64,000 nt of DNA from contig DATAUW010000021.1 of assembly GCA_036268055.1 (NCBI GenBank), positions 1-64,000 of the forward strand, read 5' to 3'. The stretch is from Verrucomicrobiia bacterium. GTDB lineage: Bacteria; Verrucomicrobiota; Verrucomicrobiia; Limisphaerales; Pedosphaeraceae. The number at the start of each line of letters is the position of its first letter. Positions within the stretch are counted from its first letter, which is position 1. The notes below the pieces were generated by a model. It ran no database searches, was not told the DNA's origin, and saw only the letters and a list, made by a program, of their open reading frames with translations. This document shows, piece by piece, positions 9,357 through 19,067 of this stretch. The translations under genes and the position numbers were made by a program.

Positions 9357-12308
9357 CTAGGGTTTGCTTAGGCGAAAGAACTGGCTGGAGTTCGTGGGGC
9401 TGATGGAGATGGCGTTGGTACCGGTTGAAAAAGTTGCCCAGTTCGGTGACAAAAGCGATGGTGAGCTTTGCACGGCATAACCAGTGTAATTAGTGGCGTA
9501 GATCAGCGCAGAGTTAGCGCCGGAGTTGGAGAGGAAAAGGCGCGGAGGAACGTGGACGGCGGTCAGACGCACCGCCTGTAATCCATCGGGACGCGTCACG
9601 ACCTGGCCGGAGAAGAACAGGCCATCGCCCCAAATATTACCCTGCAATTTAATCGTATCCACAAGGATGTTGCTGGCCACCAGCACATCAAAGGTAGCGC
9701 CTACTGCTGGTTGAAAAATACCCGCTTGATTGGTCTGATCGTTGGGATTGAATAAGCCGACGGCGATCGTGCCGCCAACGAGATTGGCCGTGCCGGAGAC
9801 GGCGAGTTGATCGTATTGTTGCGAGCCGTCAACGAGCGTGTCCGGCCCGGCGATGCCGATGAACAAGGTTCCGGCGTATTGGTTATAGTTGCCGTTGATG
9901 ACCATTTGTTTCGTGAATGCGGGCGCGCCGGGCGACAATGGCGACGGGACTGAAATTTTTGTGCGTTGCGGATGAACCAGCGCTGCGAATGCACTTGTGC
10001 TATCCGAAGGAAAATAGATCGTTTCCGAGTTGGCCGAATTTCCACCGCCATTCACTTCGATGTTACCACCGCCTTGGGCCACAATATTTCCGCCGCCTTG
10101 CGCGACGATGTTCCCGCCTCCCTGGGCAACGATATTACCACCGCCCTGAGCTACGATGTTCCCGCCCCCTTGTGCTACAATCTGACTCATGCTGATATCG
10201 TCTGAAGCAAAATTTCCACCGCCTTGCGCAACAATATTTCCACCTCCCTGGGCGACAATATTTCCGCCGCCTTGCGCTACGATAGAGCTTCCGATGGCAA
10301 CATCGCCATCAATGGCGCCTTTGAGAAGCACGGTCGTGTTGGGGCCGGCGTTGATGGCGGGAATCGTCATTATTTGGCCGATACCAACGGTCAATTCCGC
10401 CCGGGCATATTGTTGGGCAGCCATTGTCAGGGTCGCAACGAATTGCTGGACGTTGCCGGAAAAGACGAGAGCTATGCTTGCGTCAAGGACGGTGGCATCA
10501 TACGTGACTTCCGCCGAATCCATCATATCTGGAACCGATTCGAGCGAGTAAGTTCCGCCGCCGGACGCGGACGATTCATTAATGGGTGGCAGCGGCGGAG
10601 CGATATTGAATGGCCCGATCGGGCTGGAAATGTGGTCGAAATAATTTTGCGCCGAAGCGACCACGCGGAAAGAAATGTTTCCTCCGGGCACGTTGGTTGT
10701 GACGAGTGTCCATGAGTGGTTGGTCATTTGCGCTCCGCCCGGGAGGTCGCTCCAACTGGCTATATCGTCCGGCGTCCTGCTGGACTGGACGCGCAGGTTC
10801 AATCCCGCAATCGCCGATGGTTCGACAATGGTGAATACCCAAAGCGAATTATAGCGGAATGGAACGGCCGTTTCCCAGGTGAATTGGCCAAAGGGTTCGA
10901 TGCCCTGCGTTACGGTTTCGGGGCCGACCCCTGCGGACTTGCTATCAAAATAACCCGGCGCCGAAGCCACAACGCGGAAGTAACGCGTTCCCGTCGGAAT
11001 GTCCGTGGTGTTAAGCGTCCAAACTCCATCGCTGTCGGTCATCGAAGAATTTCCGGGCAGGTCAGCCCAACTGCCTTCGCTGGCGTTGTTGGTGGTGGAT
11101 TGAACGCGAAGGCGCAAATCCGAAACGGTATTGGTGTAGGTCGCTGTAAAATGCCAAGGGTTGCTGGATTGCACGGGTGAGCCGCCGGTCGAGTATTCAA
11201 ACGAACCGATCGGAGTCAAAGCCGGCGGCACGCAACGGAGGACGATATCTGCTCCCGCGTCAGAAACGTAAACATTGCGTGACGCGTCCACGCCGATGCC
11301 GAGTGCATTGGAAAAGCGCGCGCTGGAACCGACGCCATCATCGGAAGCTGTGGAAAAATGTCCCGCGAGTCCGGCAACAGTGGATACCACACCCATCGAG
11401 GAGACGTAGCGGATGGTATCGCCATCGGTGACGTACGCGCCGCCCGTGCCATCCAGCGCAATCTTCATGGCCGAAGTGCCGCCGAAGCCCGCGTTGGTTC
11501 GCAAGCCATCCTGCTCTTTAAAAATATTCGGATTGCCTACCCAGGTGCTCACTTCTCCGGAAGGCGATATGAGGCGTATTCCCCAACCGTCCGCCACATA
11601 AACCGTTCCGCTGCGGTCCACGGCGAGACCGTTCGCATAACGGAACTGGGCATTCGTGCCGTGGCCATCACTGGTCCCAAATACGCCGCTTCCGGCAAAA
11701 GTGGTCACAACGCCGGCCGGGGTGATTTTTCGGATGCGCGGCCCGGCAGGATAATTATCGCCGTCGGCAACATACAGATTGCCGGTGGCATCCACCGCGA
11801 TGGCGTGAGGGTCAAAAAACTCGGCGGCTGTGCCGATGCCATCCATGTGACCCAGATTATCAAATTGTCCGGCGACGGTCGTGACGATTCCGTTTGAAAT
11901 TTTTCGGACGTCATAGTTGCCGCCGGATTCGGCGACGTAAACCGTGCCGGCCGTGTCCACGGCGATGTCTCCAAAAGTCGTGGGCTCAAGATCGAACAAT
12001 GCATTAGTGCCCGCCAAATCAGAATGTCCGCCTGTTAACGGCTTGCCTGCGAATGCGGAGACGGAAAGGTTCGTGCCGACTTTGCGTACGCTGTCCCCTT
12101 CGAGTATGTAAAAGTTTCCCGAGAGGTCGGCAGACAACAGGTCGGGATAACCCAGGAACGACGCGCTGGTGCCAGTGCCGTTGACGTATGCGGAATTTCC
12201 ATATTGTCCGGCAATCGTGGTGACGGTGAGCGGTTGCGCCCAGGAAGATGTGAGTGCAATGAAAGAAAAAGCCAGCGAGAGGAGTACGCAATGTACGCGA
12301 TATTTCAT
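9357..12308 (-). CDS. Secreted NHL-repeat protein with IVAQGGGN tandem repeat and C-terminal F-F-R domain
   Basis: A 983-residue extracellular protein of unknown role. The start used is the ATG at 12308, giving a signal peptide MKYRVHCVLLSLAFSFIALT and cleavage after SSWAQ; 50 open codons upstream look non-coding. Residues ~30-370 are NHL beta-propeller repeats (VTTIAGQ, AIAVDATGNLYVAD, LAVDRSGTVYVAD). Two similar ~100-residue beta modules follow (FEYSTGGSPVQSSNPW, FTWETAVPFRYNSLW), then the glycine-rich repeat block, a beta-rich region resembling the end of filamentous/autotransporter passengers (GSQQYDQLAVSGTANLVGG), and the terminal module ending QFFRLSKP. Propellers of this type often bind proteins or glycans. 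Confidence 0.8.
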   Translation of the reverse strand: MKYRVHCVLLSLAFSFIALTSSWAQPLTVTTIAGQYGNSAYVNGTGTSASFLGYPDLLSADLSGNFYILEGDSVRKVGTNLSVSAFAGKPLTGGHSDLAGTNALFDLEPTTFGDIAVDTAGTVYVAESGGNYDVRKISNGIVTTVAGQFDNLGHMDGIGTAAEFFDPHAIAVDATGNLYVADGDNYPAGPRIRKITPAGVVTTFAGSGVFGTSDGHGTNAQFRYANGLAVDRSGTVYVADGWGIRLISPSGEVSTWVGNPNIFKEQDGLRTNAGFGGTSAMKIALDGTGGAYVTDGDTIRYVSSMGVVSTVAGLAGHFSTASDDGVGSSARFSNALGIGVDASRNVYVSDAGADIVLRCVPPALTPIGSFEYSTGGSPVQSSNPWHFTATYTNTVSDLRLRVQSTTNNASEGSWADLPGNSSMTDSDGVWTLNTTDIPTGTRYFRVVASAPGYFDSKSAGVGPETVTQGIEPFGQFTWETAVPFRYNSLWVFTIVEPSAIAGLNLRVQSSRTPDDIASWSDLPGGAQMTNHSWTLVTTNVPGGNISFRVVASAQNYFDHISSPIGPFNIAPPLPPINESSASGGGTYSLESVPDMMDSAEVTYDATVLDASIALVFSGNVQQFVATLTMAAQQYARAELTVGIGQIMTIPAINAGPNTTVLLKGAIDGDVAIGSSIVAQGGGNIVAQGGGNIVAQGGGNFASDDISMSQIVAQGGGNIVAQGGGNIVAQGGGNIVAQGGGNIVAQGGGNIEVNGGGNSANSETIYFPSDSTSAFAALVHPQRTKISVPSPLSPGAPAFTKQMVINGNYNQYAGTLFIGIAGPDTLVDGSQQYDQLAVSGTANLVGGTIAVGLFNPNDQTNQAGIFQPAVGATFDVLVASNILVDTIKLQGNIWGDGLFFSGQVVTRPDGLQAVRLTAVHVPPRLFLSNSGANSALIYATNYTGYAVQSSPSLLSPNWATFSTGTNAISISPTNSSQFFRLSKP
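10038..10283 (-). repeat. 24-bp coding tandem repeat encoding IVAQGGGN
   Basis: Inside the NHL protein, read on the minus strand: three units encoding IVAQGGGN (10212-10283), a 30-base spacer encoding FASDDISMSQ (10182-10211), five more exact units (10062-10181) and a degenerate unit IEVNGGGN (10038-10061). All eight full units are identical as protein, but their codons vary at third positions (GGC/GGT/GGA/GGG, ATC/ATT, GTT/GTC/GTA/GTG). They are therefore not a fresh slippage product, and selection appears to hold the amino acids. The period-8 beta/glycine pattern suggests a narrow beta-solenoid. Confidence 0.9.
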
Positions 12309-12587
12309 ATAGTAGTTGATTCGAGTAAAAGTGGTGAAGGATACTACGGGTCTTCCTTCACAGCAGAACGATTCCAATACATCTCCGAATCGCTGGCCAA
12401 CCCAGTTACGCATGCGCACTGGCAGGGCGAGAATGCCCTGGCGCGAAGTGCGCTCCAAACGAGAAACTGGACTCGGAATGGCTGTTACTTAGCGGTGATT
12501 GCGCAAAATGTCAAGGCGATCGGTTTTACCAAGTGTGAGAAAATCGTAGTCCGGCACGTCAAAAGTTGCGTTTTGCGAGAAGACAAT

Positions 12588-15488
12588 TTATTGGGGCGGC
12601 ATCAGGACGACTCGATAAAATTGTTGCGATGCGGTTCCGATCGGCTCAGATGCGCTCATCATATTATTATTGCTGGCGGTGATGGGAATGGAGACATTCG
12701 TCCAATTCAAACTGCCCAAGCTGGCAACCGACTGGATTTGATAAGAGGCGTTCGCGATGCCGCGCCAAGTGAGCGTGATGTTGCCCGGCGTCATGGCGAC
12801 GGATTGAAACATCGGGGGAGGAATTGGTTCCACGGTGATGTCATCCAATCCAAACGCACCGGGAACATTACTGAAATCATATTCGAGCGTCGTTCTTGAG
12901 GTCGTGGCGGGAACGGCGAATTGCAGGTTGGTCCAGCCGAAGGCGTCGAGATTCGTTTGCGCAAAGAGCGTCGAGCCGTTCCACTTCGCGGTGAAATCGT
13001 TTGGCGTGGTTTCTCCCTGATAAGGAACGCAGGTCAGCCAAAAAGAGACTACGTATGATTGGCCAGCGGTGGTGACCACGGTTTGCGAGAGCGAGCCTTC
13101 ATCGGGATACTCGCCGAGATACGCGCCATAAATTCCCGAATGCACGAATAGAATATCGGCTTCACCATCCAACGCATTCGTGCCGGCCACGTCCACGTCG
13201 TCGGATGCCAGGGCAAAAATCAGATTGGTGTCGCCAGCATAATTCCAATCGGTGAGGTCGCCGGTTTCAAAGCCGCCATTGCCGACGTATAAATCAAATT
13301 GCCGGTTTTGGGTCGTGCCGTCGGTCAAATTGTTGATCGAGATATTTCCGCTTTGACGCGTGATCAAAAAACTATTCGCTGCCGAATTAATGCTGACCGT
13401 GACGATCGTAACTCCGCCGGGATTCAGCGTGCCGGACGTGGCGGAAGCCGTGAGCCAGCGAGAGGTATTGGCCAGACTCCAATTCAATGGCGCCGTGCCG
13501 ATATTGGTCAGGGTGTAGGTTTGAGTCGTTACGGAGAACGGTCCGCCGCCCGGTCCGATGGAGGTAAAACCAAACGGCGGTGTCACGACCAGTTTTTCCG
13601 CGGGCGGATTCAAAAGGGCTTGCAGTAAATTTTCGCTGATCGTGCCGAGACCGGTGCACAGGTCGTAGCCCGTGGTCGCGCTGTATTTGCTGGGGTTATT
13701 GGCGCTGAAATTATTTCCCTTGATGATGTCGTGAAAGCAGGACGAATAGCTGGAGCTTTTTGCGATGGCATAGAGCGCCGGGTTGACGAAGCCAATCGGC
13801 GGGTGGCCGGTGGCCGCCGCCTGCTGATTCACCATGGCCATGAAACCCGCCCACAGCGGAGCCGCCACGCTCGTGCCCGCTTCCGGCAAATCAAACGATT
13901 CAAAAATAAAATCGTTGCCCCAAACGACGTCCACGTTATTGGCAACGAGAGCGACGTCCGGCAAATTGCGCATGGTCGTTGAGCCTTGGTTGGCCGTCAT
14001 GCTGATGCCTTGTTGCCAAACCGGGATCGGGTAAACAAGACTGACGCCACCACCGGAAGCTTCCTCGGGCATATTTCCGAAAAGAGGATCTTCGGAAGCC
14101 GGCGTGAGCCACACTACCTCGGAACTCCATGCGCCCGTAGAACGGGATGTCGTCAGCGTGGTCCCTCCCACTACCGTAATGTAAGGATCATCCGACGGTT
14201 CATCAATCGCGCCGGGAAACGCTCCAAAATCTCCGCTGGCTTGAAAAAAGCTTTGGCCTTGCGCGGCGAACTGCTCGAAAATTTGCACCGTCGAAAGATT
14301 AATGTCCATCTGGTAGGAGCAGCTTAATTGATGGGCGAGATCGTCCGTGGCCATGCGATTGAGCACGTCGTTAATCTGCGCGGTGGTATATTCATATTGA
14401 ATGGCGTTGGTTCCGTCGGGGGCGTCATACAAGGGCGTTGGGCCTTCGTAAACCAGAACGCTGTCCAATCCCGGCGCCATCGAAATAGCCATTTCGATGT
14501 CCGCAGTGGCTTCGATCGAATAATCCAGGTTGGTGTCATCGCCATCGAAATTATCAATCAAAACATTTTGCAACGGTACCGCGTTCAAACCGGCTTCGCT
14601 TTCGTAATCGGAAATATCGTCCGGGTCGTATCCGGTCAGTTCAAACAAGCCGATGGATTGTCCCGTGCCGTCCTGCAAAAGATCAGGAACGTAAGCCGTG
14701 CGAAAATCGTAACCGATATAACTTCCACCGCTGCCCGTTCCACCGCCTCCACCACCGCCGCCGCCCGCGCCACCACCCAAGGGAGTGGCGAGTGGTTGTA
14801 TCGCAGTTCTCACCGGATGGATTTGCGCGCGCGGAGTCACGTAATTGTCCAGTCCGCTGATCCCGAGGATAGGCGTGGCGATATCCACCGTCGGTTCTAC
14901 ATCGGGAGCAAAAAATGAGCGCGACTCCATCGGATGTTGATACACCTGCATGTGGATGTGAAAGGCCTTCTCAATGTCCGCGACCGAGCCGCTCACATCC
15001 ACAAGCGTGCGGTTGGCGTGGGTTCTTTTGACGGTCAAGCCGTGAGCTTTTGCGAAATCCACGATCGCCTGATAATCCTGCTGGCTGGGGCCGAACGACG
15101 TGGCAAATTCATCCGCGCTTAAATAGTGGCGGAAGCTGGCGCTGGATGGGTCGTAAAGTTCTTGAAGCAAATTGGTGAGTTGATCGTGATTGCGCAATGG
15201 CAAACCGATGGTCAGGTCGAGATGCCGGCCGCCGTCAAGCCGGTGAAGCGGCGTGAGCTTTTTGGTGATGGGCGGCACATGGCGCTGTCTGAGAGCCTGC
15301 GTTTGGGGTTGCGCCGCGCTGGATGGGGATGGTGATGCCAGCGAGCCGATGGTGATCAAAATCAATGTGGCGAAAAAACCACCTCGAAAATTGCCTGACC
15401 CTATATTTCTTATAATGCCCTGCGGACGGGCAGCCAGAAACCGACGCAGCCTGCCCAGCCGCTCAAAAAAACTTCGGTGCATCTCCAA
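12588..15488 (-). CDS. Secreted S53 family (sedolisin/kumamolisin-type) serine protease
   Basis: Exported acid-type serine-carboxyl peptidase of 966 residues. A basic N-terminus with a hydrophobic segment (about 37-58) is followed by a pro-kumamolisin domain (about 70-225) containing YDPSSASFRHYLSADEF. A glycine-rich linker (about 236-256) leads to the catalytic domain. The catalytic set is visible: Glu326 and Asp330 (E-x3-D in IEATAD), the oxyanion Asp420 (QASGDFG) and the nucleophile Ser540 (AGTSVAAP). After it come an Ig-like domain (about 650-745), a jelly-roll module starting NGGFETGDLTDW and a C-terminal module ending QFYRVVLMPPQ. It should self-process and degrade extracellular protein. 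Confidence 0.9.
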   Translation of the reverse strand: MEMHRSFFERLGRLRRFLAARPQGIIRNIGSGNFRGGFFATLILITIGSLASPSPSSAAQPQTQALRQRHVPPITKKLTPLHRLDGGRHLDLTIGLPLRNHDQLTNLLQELYDPSSASFRHYLSADEFATSFGPSQQDYQAIVDFAKAHGLTVKRTHANRTLVDVSGSVADIEKAFHIHMQVYQHPMESRSFFAPDVEPTVDIATPILGISGLDNYVTPRAQIHPVRTAIQPLATPLGGGAGGGGGGGGGTGSGGSYIGYDFRTAYVPDLLQDGTGQSIGLFELTGYDPDDISDYESEAGLNAVPLQNVLIDNFDGDDTNLDYSIEATADIEMAISMAPGLDSVLVYEGPTPLYDAPDGTNAIQYEYTTAQINDVLNRMATDDLAHQLSCSYQMDINLSTVQIFEQFAAQGQSFFQASGDFGAFPGAIDEPSDDPYITVVGGTTLTTSRSTGAWSSEVVWLTPASEDPLFGNMPEEASGGGVSLVYPIPVWQQGISMTANQGSTTMRNLPDVALVANNVDVVWGNDFIFESFDLPEAGTSVAAPLWAGFMAMVNQQAAATGHPPIGFVNPALYAIAKSSSYSSCFHDIIKGNNFSANNPSKYSATTGYDLCTGLGTISENLLQALLNPPAEKLVVTPPFGFTSIGPGGGPFSVTTQTYTLTNIGTAPLNWSLANTSRWLTASATSGTLNPGGVTIVTVSINSAANSFLITRQSGNISINNLTDGTTQNRQFDLYVGNGGFETGDLTDWNYAGDTNLIFALASDDVDVAGTNALDGEADILFVHSGIYGAYLGEYPDEGSLSQTVVTTAGQSYVVSFWLTCVPYQGETTPNDFTAKWNGSTLFAQTNLDAFGWTNLQFAVPATTSRTTLEYDFSNVPGAFGLDDITVEPIPPPMFQSVAMTPGNITLTWRGIANASYQIQSVASLGSLNWTNVSIPITASNNNMMSASEPIGTASQQFYRVVLMPPQ

Positions 15489-15753
15489 CCATAGCAGACA
15501 GTGGGGCGTCCTTCAACTTATTACCCCAAGCGTCTGCATTTTCCCCAATTAAACGTGGCTAAATGAGAGGAATCTTACGGTTACTTAATGCCATTTCTAA
15601 TGTATCTGAGTTAAATGGGAACAGAACAACTTGCAGATTCTTTGGCTGCACTGAAAATGCAGCCGTCAGATTATTCGGCCTATTTTATTATGAATAGGGT
15701 CGTTCGAGGTTGAGTCATTGAATGGATGAAATCATTTCGGCTAAATTGACTTA

Positions 15754-17934
15754 ATGTACAGGTTCTTTTGCATGAAAATAGTTTCCGGGTTGGCGTCGTT
15801 TATTTTTATTGTCTCCGTATCGGCCGGTTGGGCGCAAAACCATCAAGCGCCTGATCCGAAGGCGTTGGCGGATTTTGCGATGGCCAATACTGGCAACGCC
15901 GACAATGGCCGCCGGATTTTTTTGGACGGCAACCGCGTGCTCTGTATCAAGTGTCACACGATTGACGGCACGGGCAAGTTGGCCGGGCCGGATTTGTCGG
16001 CGATCGGTGATAAATTTCCCAGGCGCGAGTTGATCCGATCCATCCTTGAACCGTCCTCGACGATCGCGGTGGGCTACGGCACTTCGATCATCACGACCAA
16101 AGATGGGGAAGAGCACCAGGGAATTCTCAAACAGGCGGAGAATAACTGGGTCGAATTAATGGGCATGGAAGGCAAGACGGAACGCATCGCCACCGGCGAC
16201 ATCAAGGGCGAACGCACGAGTCCGGTTTCGCTGATGCCGGAAGGTTTGGTGGCGACGCTGAAGCCGCAGGAATTTTCCGATCTGGTTGCTTTTCTCGAAT
16301 CGCTGCACATGCGGGTGTCGGGACAAGTTCAATCTCCCGCGATGCCGGAAATCATTCCGCAGGCGAAGCATGACGTGGAACTGAAGCCGTTTTTTTCTGC
16401 GGATGTGCATTTCAAATTGCCGGTTTGGTTCGGAGAAGTGCCGGGATTTACGAACCGGTTTGTCGTGCTCGAACATGCCGGCAAAAGCTGGCTCATCACA
16501 CGAACGGCACAAGGGGATGAGCAGTCGAGTCTTTTGGATTTAAGCAGTGAAGTCCGGTTTGGCGGCGCGACGGGATTACTGGGGCTCGCGTTTCATCCGC
16601 ATTTCTCCGAGAACCATAAATATTATTTGAAGTATCAGGTTTTAAGAAATGACCGGATCGTGACGGTGCTGATGGAGCGCCAATTTCGCCCTGATTTTTC
16701 CGGCGATGCGGGCGTTCCTCCGCGCGAGGTGCTCGCCATTGAGGGCGTTACCCAGGACCACAATGGCGGGTGTATCGCGTTTGGGCCGGACGGATACTTG
16801 TATCTTGGAATGGGAGACACGGGACCGCAACGCGATCCGCAGGGCCACGCGCAGGATTTAAGTTTGTTGCTCGGCAAAATATTGCGCATTGACGTGGAGC
16901 ATCAGGAGAATGGCCGGAACTATGCGATCCCCAAAGACAATCCCTTCGTCGGGCGCGCGAACGTGCGGCCGGAAATTTGGGCGTATGGATTTCGCGAGCC
17001 GTGGCGTTTTACTTTCGATTCAGTGACCGGAGATTTATGGGTGGGCGACGTGGGGCAGGACAGCTTTGAAGAGGTGACGATGCCGCGCGCGGGCGAAAAT
17101 CACGGCTGGAATGTTTACGAAGGCGTGACTCCTTACTCGGACAGTTTTCGCCAGCCGGGTGAAAAGTATATTCCGCCCGTATTTTCTTATTCTCATCACA
17201 AGGGCGTGAGCATCACCGGTGGCTATGTCTATCACGGTGAGCAAGCGCCGCTGATGGCGGGACGATATATCTGCGGAGATTTCCAAACGCAACGCATCTG
17301 GGCGCTGACGCAGACTGATCGCACATTGACCAGTGTGGTGGAGATTGGGCGGTCGCCGTCGCGGTTCGCTGCGTTCGGGCAGGATTCGGCAGGTGAATTA
17401 TATATCGCCGGATACGATTCCGGCTTGATCTATAAATTGGATTTAAGCCAGGTGAACCCCGCGCCGCGCGAAGTCAAAGTCATTGCCCAAACTTCGGAGC
17501 ATGAGCCGGTGCTGTGGCGTTACACCATTCAATCGCCGGCCAGCGGCTGGGAAAATGCCGCGTTCGATGATTCGCCCTGGAAAATTTCATCGGGTGGATT
17601 CGGCACGCAGGGAACGCCGGGCGCGATCGTGCGCTCCGAATGGCGCACGGGCGATATTTGGTTGCGGCGCGAATTCGATTACGCAAATTCTATAAGAGAT
17701 TCAAAACTTGGCTCGTTGATTCTGCGGATTCATCACGATGAAGATGTGGAAGTTTATCTGAACGGTGTGGAGATCGCGCACGAGCCGCATTGGACATCGG
17801 GCTATGTTGAACTGCCGCTCTCCAAAGCCGGGGACGCGTTGCGCAACGGCCGCAATCTTCTCGCGATCCATTGCCACCAGAATACGGGTGGCCAGTACAT
17901 AGACGCTGGATTGTTTGAAGCCGAAGGTGATTGA
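15754..17934 (+). CDS. Secreted cytochrome c / PQQ-type sugar dehydrogenase fusion with C-terminal jelly roll
   Basis: Predicted periplasmic or extracellular oxidase of sugars or related polyols, with its own electron acceptor. The 726 residues begin with a signal peptide (ending SAGWAQ), followed by a small cytochrome c domain with heme site CIKCH at 64-68. A soluble glucose/sorbosone dehydrogenase-like beta-propeller follows at about 215-560 (GLLGLAFHPHF, YLYLGMGDTG, EIWAYGFREPWRF, VGDVGQDSFEEV). The last ~150 residues form a jelly-roll-like domain (WRTGDIWLRREFDY). The order heme, propeller, jelly roll is typical of large verrucomicrobial and planctomycetal dehydrogenases. A second ATG, six codons in, is an equally good start. 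Confidence 0.85.
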   Translation: MYRFFCMKIVSGLASFIFIVSVSAGWAQNHQAPDPKALADFAMANTGNADNGRRIFLDGNRVLCIKCHTIDGTGKLAGPDLSAIGDKFPRRELIRSILEPSSTIAVGYGTSIITTKDGEEHQGILKQAENNWVELMGMEGKTERIATGDIKGERTSPVSLMPEGLVATLKPQEFSDLVAFLESLHMRVSGQVQSPAMPEIIPQAKHDVELKPFFSADVHFKLPVWFGEVPGFTNRFVVLEHAGKSWLITRTAQGDEQSSLLDLSSEVRFGGATGLLGLAFHPHFSENHKYYLKYQVLRNDRIVTVLMERQFRPDFSGDAGVPPREVLAIEGVTQDHNGGCIAFGPDGYLYLGMGDTGPQRDPQGHAQDLSLLLGKILRIDVEHQENGRNYAIPKDNPFVGRANVRPEIWAYGFREPWRFTFDSVTGDLWVGDVGQDSFEEVTMPRAGENHGWNVYEGVTPYSDSFRQPGEKYIPPVFSYSHHKGVSITGGYVYHGEQAPLMAGRYICGDFQTQRIWALTQTDRTLTSVVEIGRSPSRFAAFGQDSAGELYIAGYDSGLIYKLDLSQVNPAPREVKVIAQTSEHEPVLWRYTIQSPASGWENAAFDDSPWKISSGGFGTQGTPGAIVRSEWRTGDIWLRREFDYANSIRDSKLGSLILRIHHDEDVEVYLNGVEIAHEPHWTSGYVELPLSKAGDALRNGRNLLAIHCHQNTGGQYIDAGLFEAEGD

Positions 17935-17982
17935 AAAATAGTTTCGCGTTGACACGGCTTTGCCGCGCCGCAAGATTCGCGC

Positions 17983-18861
17983 ATGAATCCAACGCGCATC
18001 ATTTTCGCCGGTATTCTTTCACTTCTATGTCTGCGCGCCGCGGCTGAGGAACGCGTCGTCCGGCTTTATGACGGTCCCGCGCCGGGTTCCGAAAACTGGA
18101 AGCAAACCGAGCAGGAAAATAATTCCAATTATTGGAAGACGCGCATTGTCTTTAATGTTGCCAATCCTACGCTCACGGTTTTCCAACCCGCCGCCGGCAA
18201 GGCAAACGGCACTGCCGTGGTCATTTGTCCCGGCGGTGGATTTTTTGCACTCTCGATTGACCGCGAAGGCTATGACGTCGCGCGCTGGCTGAATGAAAAG
18301 GGTGTGACGGGTTTTGTGCTGAAATATCGCCTCGTCGAATGCAAAACCGATGATCCGACCAAGGAAATCATGACGCGCGGGCCGTTGGAAGAAGTCGCGG
18401 CGCCGGTGGTCAAACTCGCCGTGGCCGACGGCAATGCGGCGATCGGTTACGTGCGCAAACACGCATCCGAGTTTGGCATCAATCCCGAGCGCATCGGCAT
18501 CATCGGGTTTTCCGCGGGTGGGACCGTGGCGGTTTCCGTGGCGATGAATCACACGGCCGAGACGCGCCCAAATTTTGTCGCGCCGATTTATCCCGCTTAC
18601 AGCATGGCCATCAAAGGTTCGGGTGTGCCGAGTGACGCGCCGCCCGCGTTCATCGTGGCGGCATCGGACGATCCGCTCGGGCTCGCACCGCAAAGCGTCC
18701 AGATTTATCAGGACTGGATCGCCGCCGAAAAAACCGCCGAGTTGCATTTATATTCCAAAGGCGGACACGGCTTCGGCATGGGCGTCCAGCATCTGCCGAG
18801 CGATCATTGGATCGAACGGTTCAATGATTGGCTGGAGGTGCAGGGGTTTATGAAAAAGTAG
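17983..18861 (+). CDS. Exported alpha/beta hydrolase (esterase/lipase-like)
   Basis: A 292-residue alpha/beta hydrolase with a cleavable N-terminal signal (about 1-21). The nucleophile elbow GFSAGG is at 175-180 (Ser177) and the oxyanion segment PGGGFF at 83-88. A plausible acid lies in ASDDPLG, and the catalytic histidine is probably in GGHGFGMG. Members of this group are often annotated as acetyl or xylan esterases, but the substrate is not readable here. The gene starts 48 bases after the sugar dehydrogenase on the same strand, so the two may be co-transcribed and serve extracellular carbohydrate use. Confidence 0.82.
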   Translation: MNPTRIIFAGILSLLCLRAAAEERVVRLYDGPAPGSENWKQTEQENNSNYWKTRIVFNVANPTLTVFQPAAGKANGTAVVICPGGGFFALSIDREGYDVARWLNEKGVTGFVLKYRLVECKTDDPTKEIMTRGPLEEVAAPVVKLAVADGNAAIGYVRKHASEFGINPERIGIIGFSAGGTVAVSVAMNHTAETRPNFVAPIYPAYSMAIKGSGVPSDAPPAFIVAASDDPLGLAPQSVQIYQDWIAAEKTAELHLYSKGGHGFGMGVQHLPSDHWIERFNDWLEVQGFMKK

Positions 18862-18868
18862 TGAGAAA

Positions 18869-18991
18869 AAGTTTTCAGTTTTAAGTTTCAATTTTTCAGT
18901 TCGGAAACTGACGCGGACTCATATTTTAAGGTTCTCGAAGCAGCTTTTTGTCTTTTCAGGCTGAAAACTTGAAACTTGAAACTGAAAACTT
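18869..18991 (+). repeat. Imperfect palindromic intergenic element (two ~31-bp inverted arms)
   Basis: The left arm (18869-18899) and right arm (18961-18991) are near-perfect inverted complements built from AGTTTTCAG / CTGAAAACT and AAGTTTCA / TGAAACTT words, separated by about 60 bases. The element sits just downstream of the hydrolase gene, so it could act as a transcript-end hairpin or be a small non-autonomous repeat. Similar 'gttttcagtttcaag' intergenic repeats occur in many bacterial genomes, as far as I recall. Confidence 0.7.
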
Positions 18992-19067
18992 CCACAAACG
19001 ATTACATCTGTAAACATTCTTCTTGCAGTTCATCTTTGAACGGGCGATAGTCTTTTCGGAGTCGCAC

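Noticed and set aside
10038-10283. CRISPR-like array
   Set aside because: The regular 24-base units have no spacers and are in-frame coding repeats of a secreted protein.
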